From Arcanobacterium ihumii (GTDB taxonomy: Bacteria > Actinomycetota > Actinomycetes > Actinomycetales > Actinomycetaceae): 64,000 bases of DNA. The first letter of the stretch is position 1, and each line of letters begins with the position of its first letter. The DNA lies in the NCBI RefSeq assembly GCF_900604515.1, contig NZ_UWOS01000001.1, forward strand, positions 248,001 to 312,000, written 5' to 3'. The position numbers were made by a program, and so were the translations under genes. The notes beneath the pieces are model-generated. The model did no database searches, had not been told where the DNA came from, and worked only from the letters and a program-made list of their open reading frames with translations. Positions 55,191 through 64,000 of this stretch are shown one piece after another.

Positions 55191-56822
55191 GTGACAAAGA
55201 GCGTCTATTTGACCGCGGCAGAAGGAAATGCCGGAACCCGCGGAGTAGTTCAGGCATGCTTGGAGAAGCTACGTGAAAATTACGAAAACCTTGGAATTTT
55301 CCGCGCATTTACCAACGGTCCTATCGAGGACGATATCGCTTTCCGTGAATTGCTGGAAGCTGCCGGACGTTCAGAAGATCTGGACATCGCATGGGGCACA
55401 ACCCGTCAAGCCTACGTAGCAGATGAAAACAATGCCATGAACACCGTGGTTAAACGCTACACCGACTACGCCCACAATTTCGACGCCGTTTTGATCATCG
55501 GTCTACTTGATGGAGATCCGCTCTACCCAGGTGTTCTTTCCCGTACCGGTCGCGCCGCAGCAAACCTCGGCACCTCTGTTCTTCCAATTATCTCCGGCGC
55601 ACTTCGTTCCTCCGAGCAGATCGAAACCATCGCACACCTCGTCTCCAACGAAATTTCCGAAGAGCATGCACCCGTTTCCGGAATGATCGTCACCGACGCT
55701 CCTAAGGATTTCCCTATCGCTTTGCCTTCGGATATGGATCATCACACCATCATCTCGATTCCAGACGGTGGTCCACGCGAATTTGATGCCACGGCAGTTG
55801 CTTCGCTCAAGGCTGCGATGGAGCATGGATCCTCGGTTATTACCCCACTGAGCTTCACCGCTTCTCTCATCGCTCGAGCTCGCTCTAACCGTAAGCGCAT
55901 CGTCCTTCCAGAATCTACCGACGATCGTATTCTCACCGCCGCCGATGAACTCTTGGCTCGTGAGGTTGCAGACATCACCTTGCTTGGCGATGCAGAAAAG
56001 ATCCACGCCCGTGCAGCTGAGCTCAAGCTCGACCTATCCAAGGCGCAAATCGTTTCCAACCAGGATCCAGAATTACTAGATAAATATGCAACCGAATTTG
56101 CGCGTCTACGCGAAAAGAAGGGCGTTACCTACGATCAGGCATACACCACCGTTCAGGATCTCTCCTATTTCGGTACGATGATGGTCCACATGGGCGATGC
56201 CGATGGAATGGTTTCCGGGGCAATTAACACCACTGCTAACACCATTGTTCCTTCCTTCCAGATCATCAAGACGAAGCCAGGAGCAGACCTCGTTTCCTCG
56301 TGTTTCCTTATGCTTATGGAAGACCGCGTGTACGTTTACGGCGATTGTGCAGTGACTACCAACCCAACTGTTGAACAGCTTGCATCGATTGCGATCTCCT
56401 CGGCAGAAACCGCGGCTCAGTTCGGCGTAGACGCCCGGGTTGCCATGCTTTCCTACTCCACCGGAACCTCTGGTAAGGGTCCGGACGTGGACGCCGTCGT
56501 CGAAGCCACAAAGATCGTACGTGAGCGCAACCCTGAACTCGCCGTCGAAGGCCCAATTCAATACGACGCCGCTGTGGACACCAAGGTTGCAGCCACCAAG
56601 CTCCCTGATTCACCGGTTGCAGGAAAGGCAAATGTTTTCATTTTCCCAAACCTCAACGCTGGAAATATCGGATACAAGGCGGTTCAGCGTTCCGCTGGTG
56701 CCGTCGCCGTCGGCCCAGTTCTTCAGGGTCTAAACAAGCCTGTTAACGATCTCTCGCGTGGAGCTCTCGTTGAAGATATCGTCAATACCGTTGCCATTAC
56801 TGCGATTCAGGCGCAGGGCTGA
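55191..56822 (+). CDS. pta: Phosphate acetyltransferase, compact form
   Basis: 543 residues against about 700 for the usual large form. A P-loop-like N-terminal domain (1-200, VYLTAAEGNAGTRGVVQA) is kept, then a short linker leads straight to the PTA_PTB catalytic domain (about 222-543; KRIVLPESTDDRILTAADELL, GMVSGAINTTANT, DRVYVYGDCAVTTNPT, FIFPNLNAGNIGYK). The middle DRTGG domain seems to be missing. Start is GTG after GGGGAGGAAAATCTC. Forms acetyl phosphate from acetyl-CoA for ackA, 24 nt downstream. The gene has its own divergent promoter region with the RNA hairpin noted. Confidence 0.93.
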   Translation: MTKSVYLTAAEGNAGTRGVVQACLEKLRENYENLGIFRAFTNGPIEDDIAFRELLEAAGRSEDLDIAWGTTRQAYVADENNAMNTVVKRYTDYAHNFDAVLIIGLLDGDPLYPGVLSRTGRAAANLGTSVLPIISGALRSSEQIETIAHLVSNEISEEHAPVSGMIVTDAPKDFPIALPSDMDHHTIISIPDGGPREFDATAVASLKAAMEHGSSVITPLSFTASLIARARSNRKRIVLPESTDDRILTAADELLAREVADITLLGDAEKIHARAAELKLDLSKAQIVSNQDPELLDKYATEFARLREKKGVTYDQAYTTVQDLSYFGTMMVHMGDADGMVSGAINTTANTIVPSFQIIKTKPGADLVSSCFLMLMEDRVYVYGDCAVTTNPTVEQLASIAISSAETAAQFGVDARVAMLSYSTGTSGKGPDVDAVVEATKIVRERNPELAVEGPIQYDAAVDTKVAATKLPDSPVAGKANVFIFPNLNAGNIGYKAVQRSAGAVAVGPVLQGLNKPVNDLSRGALVEDIVNTVAITAIQAQG

Positions 56823-56846
56823 GAAAACAAAGAAAGATTGTTGTTC

Positions 56847-58019
56847 ATGACAGTTCTCGTTATTAACTCGGGTTCATCCTCGATCAAGTACCAGCTCGTT
56901 GACCCAGAAACTGGCGCTTCGCTCGCTTCGGGACTTGTGGAGCGCATTGGCGAAGAAATTGGCCATATTGAGCACAAGTACAACGGCACCGAAACCAACC
57001 TCGATGAGCAAATTCCAGATCATGGCTATGGTCTTCGCAAGGTACTTGACCTGTTTGACACCGTCGGTCCGAAGCTCCAAGACGCTCAGATTAAGGCTGT
57101 TGGGCACCGCGTCGTTCAGGGTGGAAAGTACTTCAGCAAGGCCGCGCTTATTGACGACGCCGTTCAGGCGAAAATCGAAGAGCTCTGCCCACTAGCACCA
57201 CTTCACAACCCAGCACATTTGAAGGGTATTGAAGTTGCTCGCGAACTCCTTGATGTTCCGCACGTTGCAGTATTCGACACCGCTTTCTTCCAGCAGCTCC
57301 CAGCAGAAGCAGCTGTTTACGCACTCGATCGGGAGATCGCCAACAAGTACGAAATCCGCCGTTACGGTGCTCACGGAACTTCCCACAAGTACATCTCTGA
57401 GAAGGTCTCCAATTTACTCGATCGAGACGATCTCAAGCAGATCGTTCTTCACCTTGGTAACGGCGCTTCGGTTTCCGCCGTCGTCAACGGTCACGCGGTT
57501 GATACCTCGATGGGTCTAACCCCACTTGAAGGGCTCGTTATGGGAACTCGCACCGGAGATATCGATCCAGCGGTCGTTTTCCATCTCCAGCGCGTAGCGG
57601 GAATGTCCACCGACGAAGTAGACACCCTTTTCAATAAGAAGTCTGGCCTCAAGGGACTTTGTGGGGACAACGATATGCGTAAGGTTTGGGAGCGTGCAGA
57701 TGCAGGCGATGCCAATGCGCACGAAGCACTTGACGTCTACGTTCACCGCCTCTTGCACTACATCGGCGCATACACCGCTGTTATGGGTGGACTCGATGTC
57801 ATCACGTTCACCGCTGGTGCTGGTGAGAACGACGATCGCCTACGCGCAGCCGTGTGCGAACGTCTAACCGCATTCGGTGTGAAGATCGACGCCGAAGTCA
57901 ACGGGGTTCGTTCCAAGGAACCACGCACGATTTCAACCGAGGATTCAGCCATCCGCGTGATGGTTATCCCGACGAACGAAGAGCTTGCAATTGCACAACA
58001 GGCGATGGAGCTTATCTGA
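56847..58019 (+). CDS. ackA: Acetate kinase
   Basis: 390 residues from ATG (MTVLVINSGSSSIKYQL); the frame opens three codons earlier at TTG. ASKHA-fold motifs: NSGSSSIKY, DTAFFQQLPAEA near 144, YGAHGTSHKYISE near 172, LGNGASVSAV near 203, the signature GLTPLEGLVMGTRTGDIDP near 220 and TAGAGENDDRLRA near 320. Converts acetyl phosphate plus ADP to acetate plus ATP. AAAGAAAGA 12 nt upstream is a weak ribosome binding site, but it is likely coupled to pta. A clear intrinsic terminator follows. Confidence 0.95.
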   Translation: MTVLVINSGSSSIKYQLVDPETGASLASGLVERIGEEIGHIEHKYNGTETNLDEQIPDHGYGLRKVLDLFDTVGPKLQDAQIKAVGHRVVQGGKYFSKAALIDDAVQAKIEELCPLAPLHNPAHLKGIEVARELLDVPHVAVFDTAFFQQLPAEAAVYALDREIANKYEIRRYGAHGTSHKYISEKVSNLLDRDDLKQIVLHLGNGASVSAVVNGHAVDTSMGLTPLEGLVMGTRTGDIDPAVVFHLQRVAGMSTDEVDTLFNKKSGLKGLCGDNDMRKVWERADAGDANAHEALDVYVHRLLHYIGAYTAVMGGLDVITFTAGAGENDDRLRAAVCERLTAFGVKIDAEVNGVRSKEPRTISTEDSAIRVMVIPTNEELAIAQQAMELI

Positions 58020-58080
58020 TTTCTTAATAATCGCGTGATGTCTCAGGAAAATTAGAGCAACAGGCTTCGTGCATGTAACG

Positions 58081-58128
58081 AGGACGCTGGTGTGTTTGTC
58101 CGTTATCGAACCATACCAGCGTCCTTTT
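58081..58128 (+). terminator. Rho-independent terminator after pta-ackA
   Basis: Arms AGGACGCTGGT (58081-58091) and ACCAGCGTCCT (58115-58125), 23-nt loop, followed by TTTTAT. One of the few here with a proper U-run. Confidence 0.78.
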
Positions 58129-58187
58129 ATCTATCTTAAATTGCTCTAGAATTGCTACTGAATAAACCACAATGGGAGGCCCTCGAC

Positions 58188-58634
58188 ATGTCAATCGAAA
58201 TCATTGATACTGCAACACCAGAACTTGAAGAAGCATTCTTAACCCTCATTCCTCAGCTTTCACGCTCATCTACGCCGATGAATATCGATCAGCTCGAGCA
58301 GTTCTTAAGCCAAGACAACATCTACCTCCTTGCCTACCGCTCTGATGATGCGAACGACGATGTTACCCGCCCTATTCTTGGAATGCTTACTCTTGTTACA
58401 TTTGAGATTCCAACCGGCTGGCGTGCTTGGATCGAAGACGTAGTAGTTGATGAAGCAGCTCGAGGTCAAGGCGCTGGTCAAAAACTCGTAGAGGCAGCAA
58501 TTGACCTTGCCAAGAAGAAGGGCGTGAAGTCTATCGACTTAACATCTCGCCCAACCAGAGAAGCAGCAAACCGACTCTATCAGCGTGCTGGGTTTGAGCT
58601 TCGCGAAACAAACGTATACCGATTCAAAAAGTGA
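58188..58634 (+). CDS. GNAT-family acetyltransferase
   Basis: 148 residues from ATG (MSIEIIDTATPELEEA) after GGGAGG; the 12-codon upstream extension is unsupported. GNAT fold with WIEDVVVDEAARGQGAG near 81 (motif A acetyl-CoA loop RxxGxG), AIDLAKKKGVKSIDLTS, and NRLYQRAGFELRETNVY (motif B). The closing AGFELRETNVYR resembles small-molecule or protein N-acetyltransferases of unknown substrate. No adjacent resistance or toxin partner is seen. Confidence 0.83.
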   Translation: MSIEIIDTATPELEEAFLTLIPQLSRSSTPMNIDQLEQFLSQDNIYLLAYRSDDANDDVTRPILGMLTLVTFEIPTGWRAWIEDVVVDEAARGQGAGQKLVEAAIDLAKKKGVKSIDLTSRPTREAANRLYQRAGFELRETNVYRFKK

Positions 58635-58789
58635 CATCTTCTATTCGGGTGTTTAACTTCCTCTTTATGTAGAACTTCAAATTACGCAAGGAAACTATTG
58701 CGAATTAAAGGGTCGATATACCCCGACAACCTTTTTGAAGTGCTATTAGGCTTGGCGTATCGGCTAGTTTTCAGAGGAGAAATAAACAA

Positions 58790-60466
58790 ATGGCTGAAAT
58801 TAAGTACAAAGATATGCTTCCGGTAGGTCCAGATAAGACGCAGTACCGCCTGATCTCTACCGAAGGTGTTAGCACCGTGGAAGGTCCGGATGGGATGACG
58901 TTCCTCAAGGTCGAGGAATCAGCGCTGGAGCTCCTTGCGGAAACCGCTTTCTACGAGATCAATCATTTCTTGCGCACCGCTCACCTGAAGCAGCTTGTAA
59001 AAATTACCGAAGATCCCGACGCTTCACCAAACGATCGCTTTGTTGCCAAAACACTGCTTCGCAATGCTAATATCGCTTCTCATGGCGAGTTGCCAATGTG
59101 TCAAGATACCGGAACCGCCATTATCAAGGGCGAGCGTGGTCAACATGTTCTAACTCCTGGAGTGGATGAGAAGGCACTTTCTCAAGGTGTCCAGAACACC
59201 TATGAAAAGTATAACCTGCGTTACTCGCAAAACGCTCCGCTGACGATGTTCGAAGAGAAGAATACAGGCACAAATCTCCCGGCACAGATCGAGCTTTACG
59301 CAGATACTCACCCTGGTCATGAAGCGGAATACCATTTCCTCTTTATGTCAAAGGGTGGCGGTTCTGCTAATAAGTCCTATCTCTATCAGGAGACCAAGGC
59401 AATTCTTAACCCAGACGCAATGATGCCATTCCTTGAAGGAAAGATCCGCTCCTTGGGGACAGCAGCGTGCCCTCCATATCACTTGGCAATCGTCATTGGT
59501 GGAACTTCTGCCGAATACGCATTGAAGACGGCGAAATACGCTTCGGCAAAATACCTCGATGAGCTCCCCACTCATGGTGGTGAAGAGGGCTACGGTTTCC
59601 GAGATCTTGAGATGGAAGAAAAGGTACTCGACGTTACCCGCAAGATCGGCATCGGCGCTCAGTTCGGCGGCAAGTACTTCTGCCACGATGTTCGCGTCAT
59701 ACGTTTGCCACGCCATGGTGCTTCGCTACCAGTAGCAATTGCAGTTTCGTGTTCGGCAGACCGTCAAGCAAAGGCAAAGATCACTCCAGCGGGCATCTTC
59801 ATCGAAGAACTTGAACACAACCCTGGTCAGTTCCTTCCTGCCACCACGGACGCAGAGATTGGACACTCAGAAGAGAGCGACGTCGTTGCGATCGACCTCA
59901 ACCGTCCGATGCCCGAGATCTTGGAAGAGCTTTCCAAGTATCCAGTTAAGACCCGCCTCAGCCTTACAGGGCCGATGATCGTTGCCCGCGATATCGCCCA
60001 CGCCAAGATTCGCGAACGCATCGAAAATGGTGGTGAGATGCCGCAGTATCTCAAAGATCACCCTGTTTACTACGCTGGACCTGCAAAGACTCCAGAAGGC
60101 AAACCATCAGGATCATTCGGCCCAACAACCGCTGGACGGATGGATTCCTATGTTGACCAATTCCAGTCTCTGGGTGGATCTATGGTGATGCTTGCTAAGG
60201 GTAACCGCTCTCAGCAAGTAACGGATGCTTGCCAAAAGAACGGTGGATTCTACCTTGGATCTATTGGCGGACCAGCTGCTCAATTGGCTGAAGATTGCAT
60301 CAAGAAGGTTGAACAGCTCGAGTACCCAGAATTGGGAATGGAAGCAGTTTGGCGTATCGAGGTAGAGGACTTCCCTGCCTTCATCGTCGTAGACAACAAG
60401 GGCAATGATTTCTTTGCTGGTTCGCAAGAAGTTAGCGTAACCCTAGGAAAGCGCCCCGGGCTCTAA
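58790..60466 (+). CDS. fum: Fumarate hydratase, class I
   Basis: 558 residues. The three Cys expected for the [4Fe-4S] cluster are seen: [10 protein letters not shown] near 102, [11 protein letters not shown] near 225 and [10 protein letters not shown] near 300. The N-terminal Fe-S domain (1-280) and C-terminal swivelling domain (from about 330; [30 protein letters not shown] near 445) follow in order. Interconverts fumarate and malate; oxygen-sensitive type, in keeping with a fermentative facultative organism. GAGGAG precedes the ATG. Two terminators follow before the convergent guaB3. Confidence 0.95.
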   Translation: MAEIKYKDMLPVGPDKTQYRLISTEGVSTVEGPDGMTFLKVEESALELLAETAFYEINHFLRTAHLKQLVKITEDPDASPNDRFVAKTLLRNANIASHGELPMCQDTGTAIIKGERGQHVLTPGVDEKALSQGVQNTYEKYNLRYSQNAPLTMFEEKNTGTNLPAQIELYADTHPGHEAEYHFLFMSKGGGSANKSYLYQETKAILNPDAMMPFLEGKIRSLGTAACPPYHLAIVIGGTSAEYALKTAKYASAKYLDELPTHGGEEGYGFRDLEMEEKVLDVTRKIGIGAQFGGKYFCHDVRVIRLPRHGASLPVAIAVSCSADRQAKAKITPAGIFIEELEHNPGQFLPATTDAEIGHSEESDVVAIDLNRPMPEILEELSKYPVKTRLSLTGPMIVARDIAHAKIRERIENGGEMPQYLKDHPVYYAGPAKTPEGKPSGSFGPTTAGRMDSYVDQFQSLGGSMVMLAKGNRSQQVTDACQKNGGFYLGSIGGPAAQLAEDCIKKVEQLEYPELGMEAVWRIEVEDFPAFIVVDNKGNDFFAGSQEVSVTLGKRPGL

Positions 60467-60468
60467 CC

Positions 60469-60502
60469 AAGATTCAGGTTTTTGAGTTTTCCTGAATCTT
60501 TT
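60469..60502 (+). terminator. Intrinsic terminator after fum
   Basis: Arms AAGATTCAGG (60469-60478) and CCTGAATCTT (60491-60500), then TT. Three nt after the fumarase stop region. Confidence 0.72.
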
Positions 60503-60514
60503 AAGCACGGGCAA

Positions 60515-60562
60515 AGTTAGCGCCTGGTGTAGAACTATCAAGTTCTACACCAGGCGCTAACT
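60515..60562. terminator. 22-bp perfect palindrome between fum and guaB3
   Basis: Perfect 22-bp arms beginning AGTTAGCGCCTGGTGTAGAA with a 4-nt ATCA loop. CTCTTATT follows on +. Acts after the first terminator and as the guaB3-side terminator. Confidence 0.78.
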
Positions 60563-60671
60563 CTTATTCGAATAATTTAGTGCTACTGCACGGATTTGTT
60601 CGGCATATTCGGATTTGGTCTGGCCATTTGCACGTGATATGGTCATTCGCAACTGATTGGTTCGCGTTGGA

Positions 60672-61787
60672 CTAGTACTGCCCAACTGAAACAGGTACCC
60701 GTTGGAATTCCTTGACATCCGAATAACCAGTCATTGCCATAGCGTGACGAAGCGCTCCGGTCAGATTGGTGGTTCCGGTGGCATCTTGTGATGGCCCATT
60801 AATAATGGTTTCCAAGCTGCCAACTTGATCAACCTTGACCCTCTCACCACGTAAAAGATTCTTATGATGGGCTTCAGCTCCCCAGTGATAGCCACGTCCG
60901 GGAGCCTCGTTAGCACGCGCTAACACCGTACCGAGCATTACGCCGTCGGCACCGCACGCAATCGCCTTGATAAGGTCTCCCGAGGTCGAGATCTGACCGT
61001 CAGCAATAACGTGGACGTATCGTCCACCTGTTTCGTCCATGTATTCGCGACGCGCGGCAGCAACATTTGCAACCGTAGTCGCCATTGGAACGGCTACACC
61101 TACCGTGCGCCGATTCGCCGTCGTTGCCCCTCCACCAAATCCGGCGAGGACTCCAGCCGCCCCGGTACGCATCAGGTGCAAAGCCGCCGTGTACGACGCT
61201 GCTCCCCCGACGACGACAGGTACGTCAAGTTCGTAGATGAAACGTTTGAGGTTAAGTGGCTCACGATTAGAAGAAACATGTTCTGCAGAAACCGTCGTTC
61301 CACGAATGACGAAAAGGTCAACGCCAGCATCAGCAACCGTCTTCCAATATTCCTGAGTTCTTTGTGGAGACAACGCTCCTGCAACTGGCACTCCAGCTAC
61401 TCGAATCTCTTCTAATCGGGCAGAGATTAATTCAGCTTTCACAGGTTCGCGATAAATCTCCTGCATACGAGCAAAAACAGCATCGTCAGGCAGCTCAGAA
61501 ATTTCTTCTAGGAACGGTTCGGGATCCTCATATCGAGTCCAAATACCTTCAAGATCTAAGACTCCAAGCATTCCCATCTTGCCCATGGCAATAGCCGTCT
61601 GAGGTGAGGTTACCGAATCCATTGGCGCGCCGATAATCGGAGCATCAAGCAAGTAGGCATCGAGCTGCCATGAAATTGACACATCAGCCGCATCTCGCGT
61701 TCGCCGTGATGGGACTACAGCAATGTCATCAAAAGAATACCCGACGCTAGCGCGTTTTCCGCGACCAATTTCTACTTCATTACTCAT
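60672..61787 (-). CDS. guaB3: GuaB3-family IMP dehydrogenase-related protein
   Basis: 371 residues. IMPDH/GMPR barrel: SFDDIAVVPSRRTR near 18, GAPMDSVTSP near 53, and a FGGGATTANRR loop near 225 where true IMPDH has the catalytic Cys; that Cys is absent and there are no CBS domains (length and gap after residue 100 confirm). The family is widespread in actinobacteria and of unproven function (GMP reductase-like activity reported in some). Start ATG lacks a ribosome binding site; TAGGCT sits six bases upstream, so it may be leaderless. Confidence 0.9.
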   Translation of the reverse strand: MSNEVEIGRGKRASVGYSFDDIAVVPSRRTRDAADVSISWQLDAYLLDAPIIGAPMDSVTSPQTAIAMGKMGMLGVLDLEGIWTRYEDPEPFLEEISELPDDAVFARMQEIYREPVKAELISARLEEIRVAGVPVAGALSPQRTQEYWKTVADAGVDLFVIRGTTVSAEHVSSNREPLNLKRFIYELDVPVVVGGAASYTAALHLMRTGAAGVLAGFGGGATTANRRTVGVAVPMATTVANVAAARREYMDETGGRYVHVIADGQISTSGDLIKAIACGADGVMLGTVLARANEAPGRGYHWGAEAHHKNLLRGERVKVDQVGSLETIINGPSQDATGTTNLTGALRHAMAMTGYSDVKEFQRVPVSVGQY

Positions 61788-61793
61788 TTTCTA

Positions 61794-61799
61794 AGCCTA
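61794..61799 (-). promoter_or_regulatory. -10 element, leaderless guaB3
   Basis: TAGGCT, TAGAAA, then ATG on the minus strand. No clear -35 hexamer. Confidence 0.38.
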
Positions 61800-61960
61800 T
61801 CGTTTTCCGACTACGTTGTGCAGGAACTGAACAGACTTTTATAGTGTGCATAAGATTTTTTATGCTTGAACTTTGCCTTTCCAGCTTTCGATGGTCACGG
61901 CTATGAAAATTGACAGGAATAAAGCCGTATACTTTTAAGCACCAAAAAGAAAGAGGAATC

Positions 61961-62656
61961 ATGTGGTCTCATAACCCAATCATCGGTTTTGATACGGAAA
62001 CAACGGGTGTCGATCCAACGGAGGCTCGGCTCGTTACCGCTTCTGTCGTCGTCGTTGATGCCGACCAGATCACAAAGCATTACTGGCTGGCTGATCCAGA
62101 AGTTGAGATCCCTCTTTCTGCCCAAAACGTCCACGGTATTTCAACCGAGAAAGCACGCCGGGAGGGTCGTCCAATCCGGGAGGTCCTCAGTGAGTTAGCC
62201 GAGCTCCTACACTTCCATATGCAGCAGAAGCACGCAATCGTCGCATTTAATGCTTCGTATGATTTGACGCTTATCGAAAGCGAGTTGAGCCGGCATAACC
62301 TCCCTACGTTAGAAGAACGGCTCGGGCATCCAATTTCCCCGGTGGTGGATCCTTTTATCCTTGATAAGACCCTTGATCGGTGGCGCCGTGGAAAACGCAC
62401 GCTAGAACTGGTTGCTCAGCACTACGGCGTTTGGGATGATGATTCCTTCCATAATGCGGAAGCGGACGTGCTTGTGACACTTCGGGTTTTGGGAGCAATC
62501 CTTCGCAAATTCCCAGACGCGGCTTCTTCAAGTCTGGAAGAACTCATGGCCCGCCAGCTCGAAACCTATACAGAGACCGCGAATTACTTCGCTAAGAGAG
62601 CCGCCGAGCGTGGGCAGTCATACACTCAGCCGGTTGGATGGCCGGTTGCCAGGTAG
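61961..62656 (+). CDS. DEDDh 3'-5' exonuclease (DnaQ-like)
   Basis: 231 residues from ATG (MWSHNPIIGFDTETTG) after AAAGAGGAATC; a 17-codon upstream extension is unsupported. Exo I GFDTETTGVDP at 9-19 (Asp, Glu), Exo II AFNASYDLTLIE near 97 (Asp), Exo III HNAEADVLVTLRVL near 168 (His, Asp): the DEDDh set is complete. It resembles the epsilon-subunit exonuclease group used as stand-alone proofreaders or RNases. C-terminal 40 residues are helical. Neighbouring gene is an ABC binding protein, so no functional link is seen. Confidence 0.9.
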   Translation: MWSHNPIIGFDTETTGVDPTEARLVTASVVVVDADQITKHYWLADPEVEIPLSAQNVHGISTEKARREGRPIREVLSELAELLHFHMQQKHAIVAFNASYDLTLIESELSRHNLPTLEERLGHPISPVVDPFILDKTLDRWRRGKRTLELVAQHYGVWDDDSFHNAEADVLVTLRVLGAILRKFPDAASSSLEELMARQLETYTETANYFAKRAAERGQSYTQPVGWPVAR

Positions 62657-62701
62657 GTCATTAAATCCGGTCGATAAATCGGTAACGAGGTCTGGTCAAA
62701 A

Positions 62702-63700
62702 TTGGAAATCAAATCACGATGGTCGCGGTCGATGATGCCACGCTTTGCAATTACATTAGTAGTTTTGATTTTCTTTGCTCTCTTGGTATTTTTTATCCGA
62801 CCAACTTCCTCCCAGCTTAACGTCATATGTTCAAATAACTTGGAATCGTGTGAGGCGCTGGCGCGCTCCTTTGAGAAAAATTCACATAAACGAGTTTCTG
62901 TCGTGCGCCTTCCAACTTCAGAAGCACTTGCCCGCCTTAAAGGCATGAAATATCGCAATGACTTTGATGTTTGGGTAGGTGGGCCGACCGAAGCCTATGT
63001 TTTGGCAGACGACGCCGGAATTCTAGAAACTACTTTCGTTCAAGGTAGAGATCAAACCTGGATTGGGATTTACGGGGGTGTTCTCGCTTTTTGTGTATCT
63101 GATTCAATTAGGAACCAGCCTCACAGCTGGGAAGAACTCGTTCAAACCAATGGAATCTCGCTTGCTTCTCCGAATCCCGCAACATCAGGTACGGCGGGAA
63201 CGATGCTGTGGGTTCAGTACCTTCGGAAACACAATAAAGAAGATATGAATCATTTCTTGAAGCAACTCGATTCCCGAGTTTCTACCTACACGGACTCAGG
63301 AATTGCGCCGGCGAAGCTCGTTGCTAGAAAGAAGGTAGATGTAGGCATTACATTTGCTCCCTACTGCGAACGCGAACGCGCTCGTGGCGCTGACGTCACT
63401 ACGATTTATCCAAAAGATGGAACAGGATTCGAGATTGGTGGCATTGCGAAACTTAAGAATGCGCCTAACCCCGATGTCGCTGAAAAGTTTGTGCAGTATG
63501 CAGCTTCTGATGAAGGCCAAGAAATCAGTGCGGAATCAGCTATGCAAAATCCGATTTCACCAAGTTTAGATAACAATCTTAATCAAGCGTTGAGCACGGT
63601 TGGAGCACCTATTTTCACAGACCGAATCACCACCAACGCACACTTACGAAGCATGTTAATTTCAAACTGGATAAACGTGGTGAGAAATGGTCAATATTAA
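62702..63700 (+). CDS. ABC transporter substrate-binding protein (iron/phosphonate type)
   Basis: 332 residues in the TTG-start form; an ATG at 62732 is an alternative without a good ribosome binding site, whereas GAGG lies 10 nt before the TTG. N-terminal uncleaved-looking helix (ITLVVLIFFALLVFFIRP near 20) lacks a lipobox Cys, so it may be a membrane-anchored binding protein. Residues 40-330 fit the AfuA/FbpA-like cluster (VWVGGPTEA, WIGIYGGVLAFCV, GTAGTMLWVQYL, YPKDGTGFEIGGIAKL, ASDEGQEI). Substrate likely Fe3+ or a related small anion; not resolvable here. The permease gene starts inside its end. Confidence 0.78.
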   Translation: MEIKSRWSRSMMPRFAITLVVLIFFALLVFFIRPTSSQLNVICSNNLESCEALARSFEKNSHKRVSVVRLPTSEALARLKGMKYRNDFDVWVGGPTEAYVLADDAGILETTFVQGRDQTWIGIYGGVLAFCVSDSIRNQPHSWEELVQTNGISLASPNPATSGTAGTMLWVQYLRKHNKEDMNHFLKQLDSRVSTYTDSGIAPAKLVARKKVDVGITFAPYCERERARGADVTTIYPKDGTGFEIGGIAKLKNAPNPDVAEKFVQYAASDEGQEISAESAMQNPISPSLDNNLNQALSTVGAPIFTDRITTNAHLRSMLISNWINVVRNGQY

Positions 63701-64000
63701 ACGTCCTCTCCCGTTGCCACATTTGGTTATTGCACAGGTCAACCGACCGCAACAGCTAATATTCTGGTTGCTTGGTAGCATAATAGGAATCATTGTTACC
63801 CTTTACATCGCGATACCAAACTACTTTGCCCACGCCTTCGTTTTTAACTTTGCTTATTCCATCGCAATTACATCTTTAAGCAGTATCGTTGCCAGCCTCG
63901 TTGCACTGCCTATTGCGCTTACGATGATGGCGCTCTCTACTCGCAAACTTCTGCTTTATCTAGGATTCCTTTGTATTCCGCTAACAATTTCACCATTAGC
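63687..64000 (+). CDS. ABC transporter permease (3' partial)
   Basis: The ATG at 63687 starts 14 nt before the end of the binding-protein gene, preceded by GGTGAGAA. The 104 visible residues (MVNIKRPLPLPHLV...) contain a basic N-terminus and at least two membrane helices (about 30-47 and 55-80). The context (binding protein directly upstream) identifies it as the importer permease, and the missing part lies beyond the window end. Confidence 0.75.
   Translation, partial: MVNIKRPLPLPHLVIAQVNRPQQLIFWLLGSIIGIIVTLYIAIPNYFAHAFVFNFAYSIAITSLSSIVASLVALPIALTMMALSTRKLLLYLGFLCIPLTISPL

Noticed and set aside
62657-62701. A second iron box before the iron-type ABC importer
   Set aside because: The spacer has no TTAGGnnAnnCCTAA-like palindrome.

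Overview
The window is one continuous stretch of an actinobacterial chromosome of moderate GC content. The gene content and order point to the Actinomycetaceae (Arcanobacterium/Trueperella-like). Signs of this are DUF3117, GuaB3, a PerM-type membrane protein next to purH, PdxR/PdxS/PdxT, MacS-like PspC two-component genes, a DtxR-type iron box, an LAXTG sorting signal and many apparently leaderless starts. I saw no rRNA or tRNA gene, insertion sequence, prophage or CRISPR array. Nearly all the DNA is coding. Both ends are cut: the first gene (mrp) lacks its 5' end and the last (an ABC permease) lacks its 3' end.

Layout. 1-2.5 kb: Mrp ATPase, O-methyltransferase, DUF3117, LOG-family hydrolase. 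2.5-13.2 kb: a nucleoside uptake and breakdown block. punA and a phosphosugar/phosphopentose mutase read rightward. The leftward operon bmpA, two-domain ATPase, two permeases, cdd, deoA, deoC imports nucleosides and degrades them to ribose/deoxyribose phosphates. 13.4-20.1 kb: manC, a BrkB-like membrane protein, xthA, then glyA-folD behind a ZTP riboswitch, and purU. 20.1-24.1 kb: a PspC-type histidine kinase and LuxR-type regulator, divergent from a PspC/adhesin-like membrane operon. 24.2-29.6 kb: central carbon genes mdh, pgi and a fused eukaryote-type phosphofructokinase. 29.6-41.1 kb: a CNNM/HlyC-type transporter, DUF3017, purH, perM, sucD, sucC, pcrA and purF, an order resembling other actinobacteria. 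41.2-44.4 kb: a MocR/PdxR regulator divergent from pdxST. 44.6-48.0 kb: a very large FG-GAP-repeat surface protein with a near-perfect iron box. 48.1-55 kb: cutC, guaA, a Nudix plus PLD-helicase-DUF3427 pair in AT-richer DNA, and a pseudouridine synthase. 55.2-64 kb: pta-ackA, a GNAT acetyltransferase, class I fumarase, guaB3, a DEDDh exonuclease and an iron-type ABC importer.

The genes describe a fermentative, host-associated lifestyle: glycolysis, acetate production, salvage of host nucleosides, purine/one-carbon supply tuned by ZTP, PLP self-synthesis, and iron-dependent surface display. The observations most worth following up are the fused animal/fungal-type PFK, the mutT-helicase pair as a candidate defence or repair module, the iron-box-controlled LAXTG surface protein, and the PdxR homologue lacking its Schiff-base lysine. 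Two window-wide patterns also stand out: TAnnnT-N6-start leaderless promoters, and long G-rich-first palindromic terminators.
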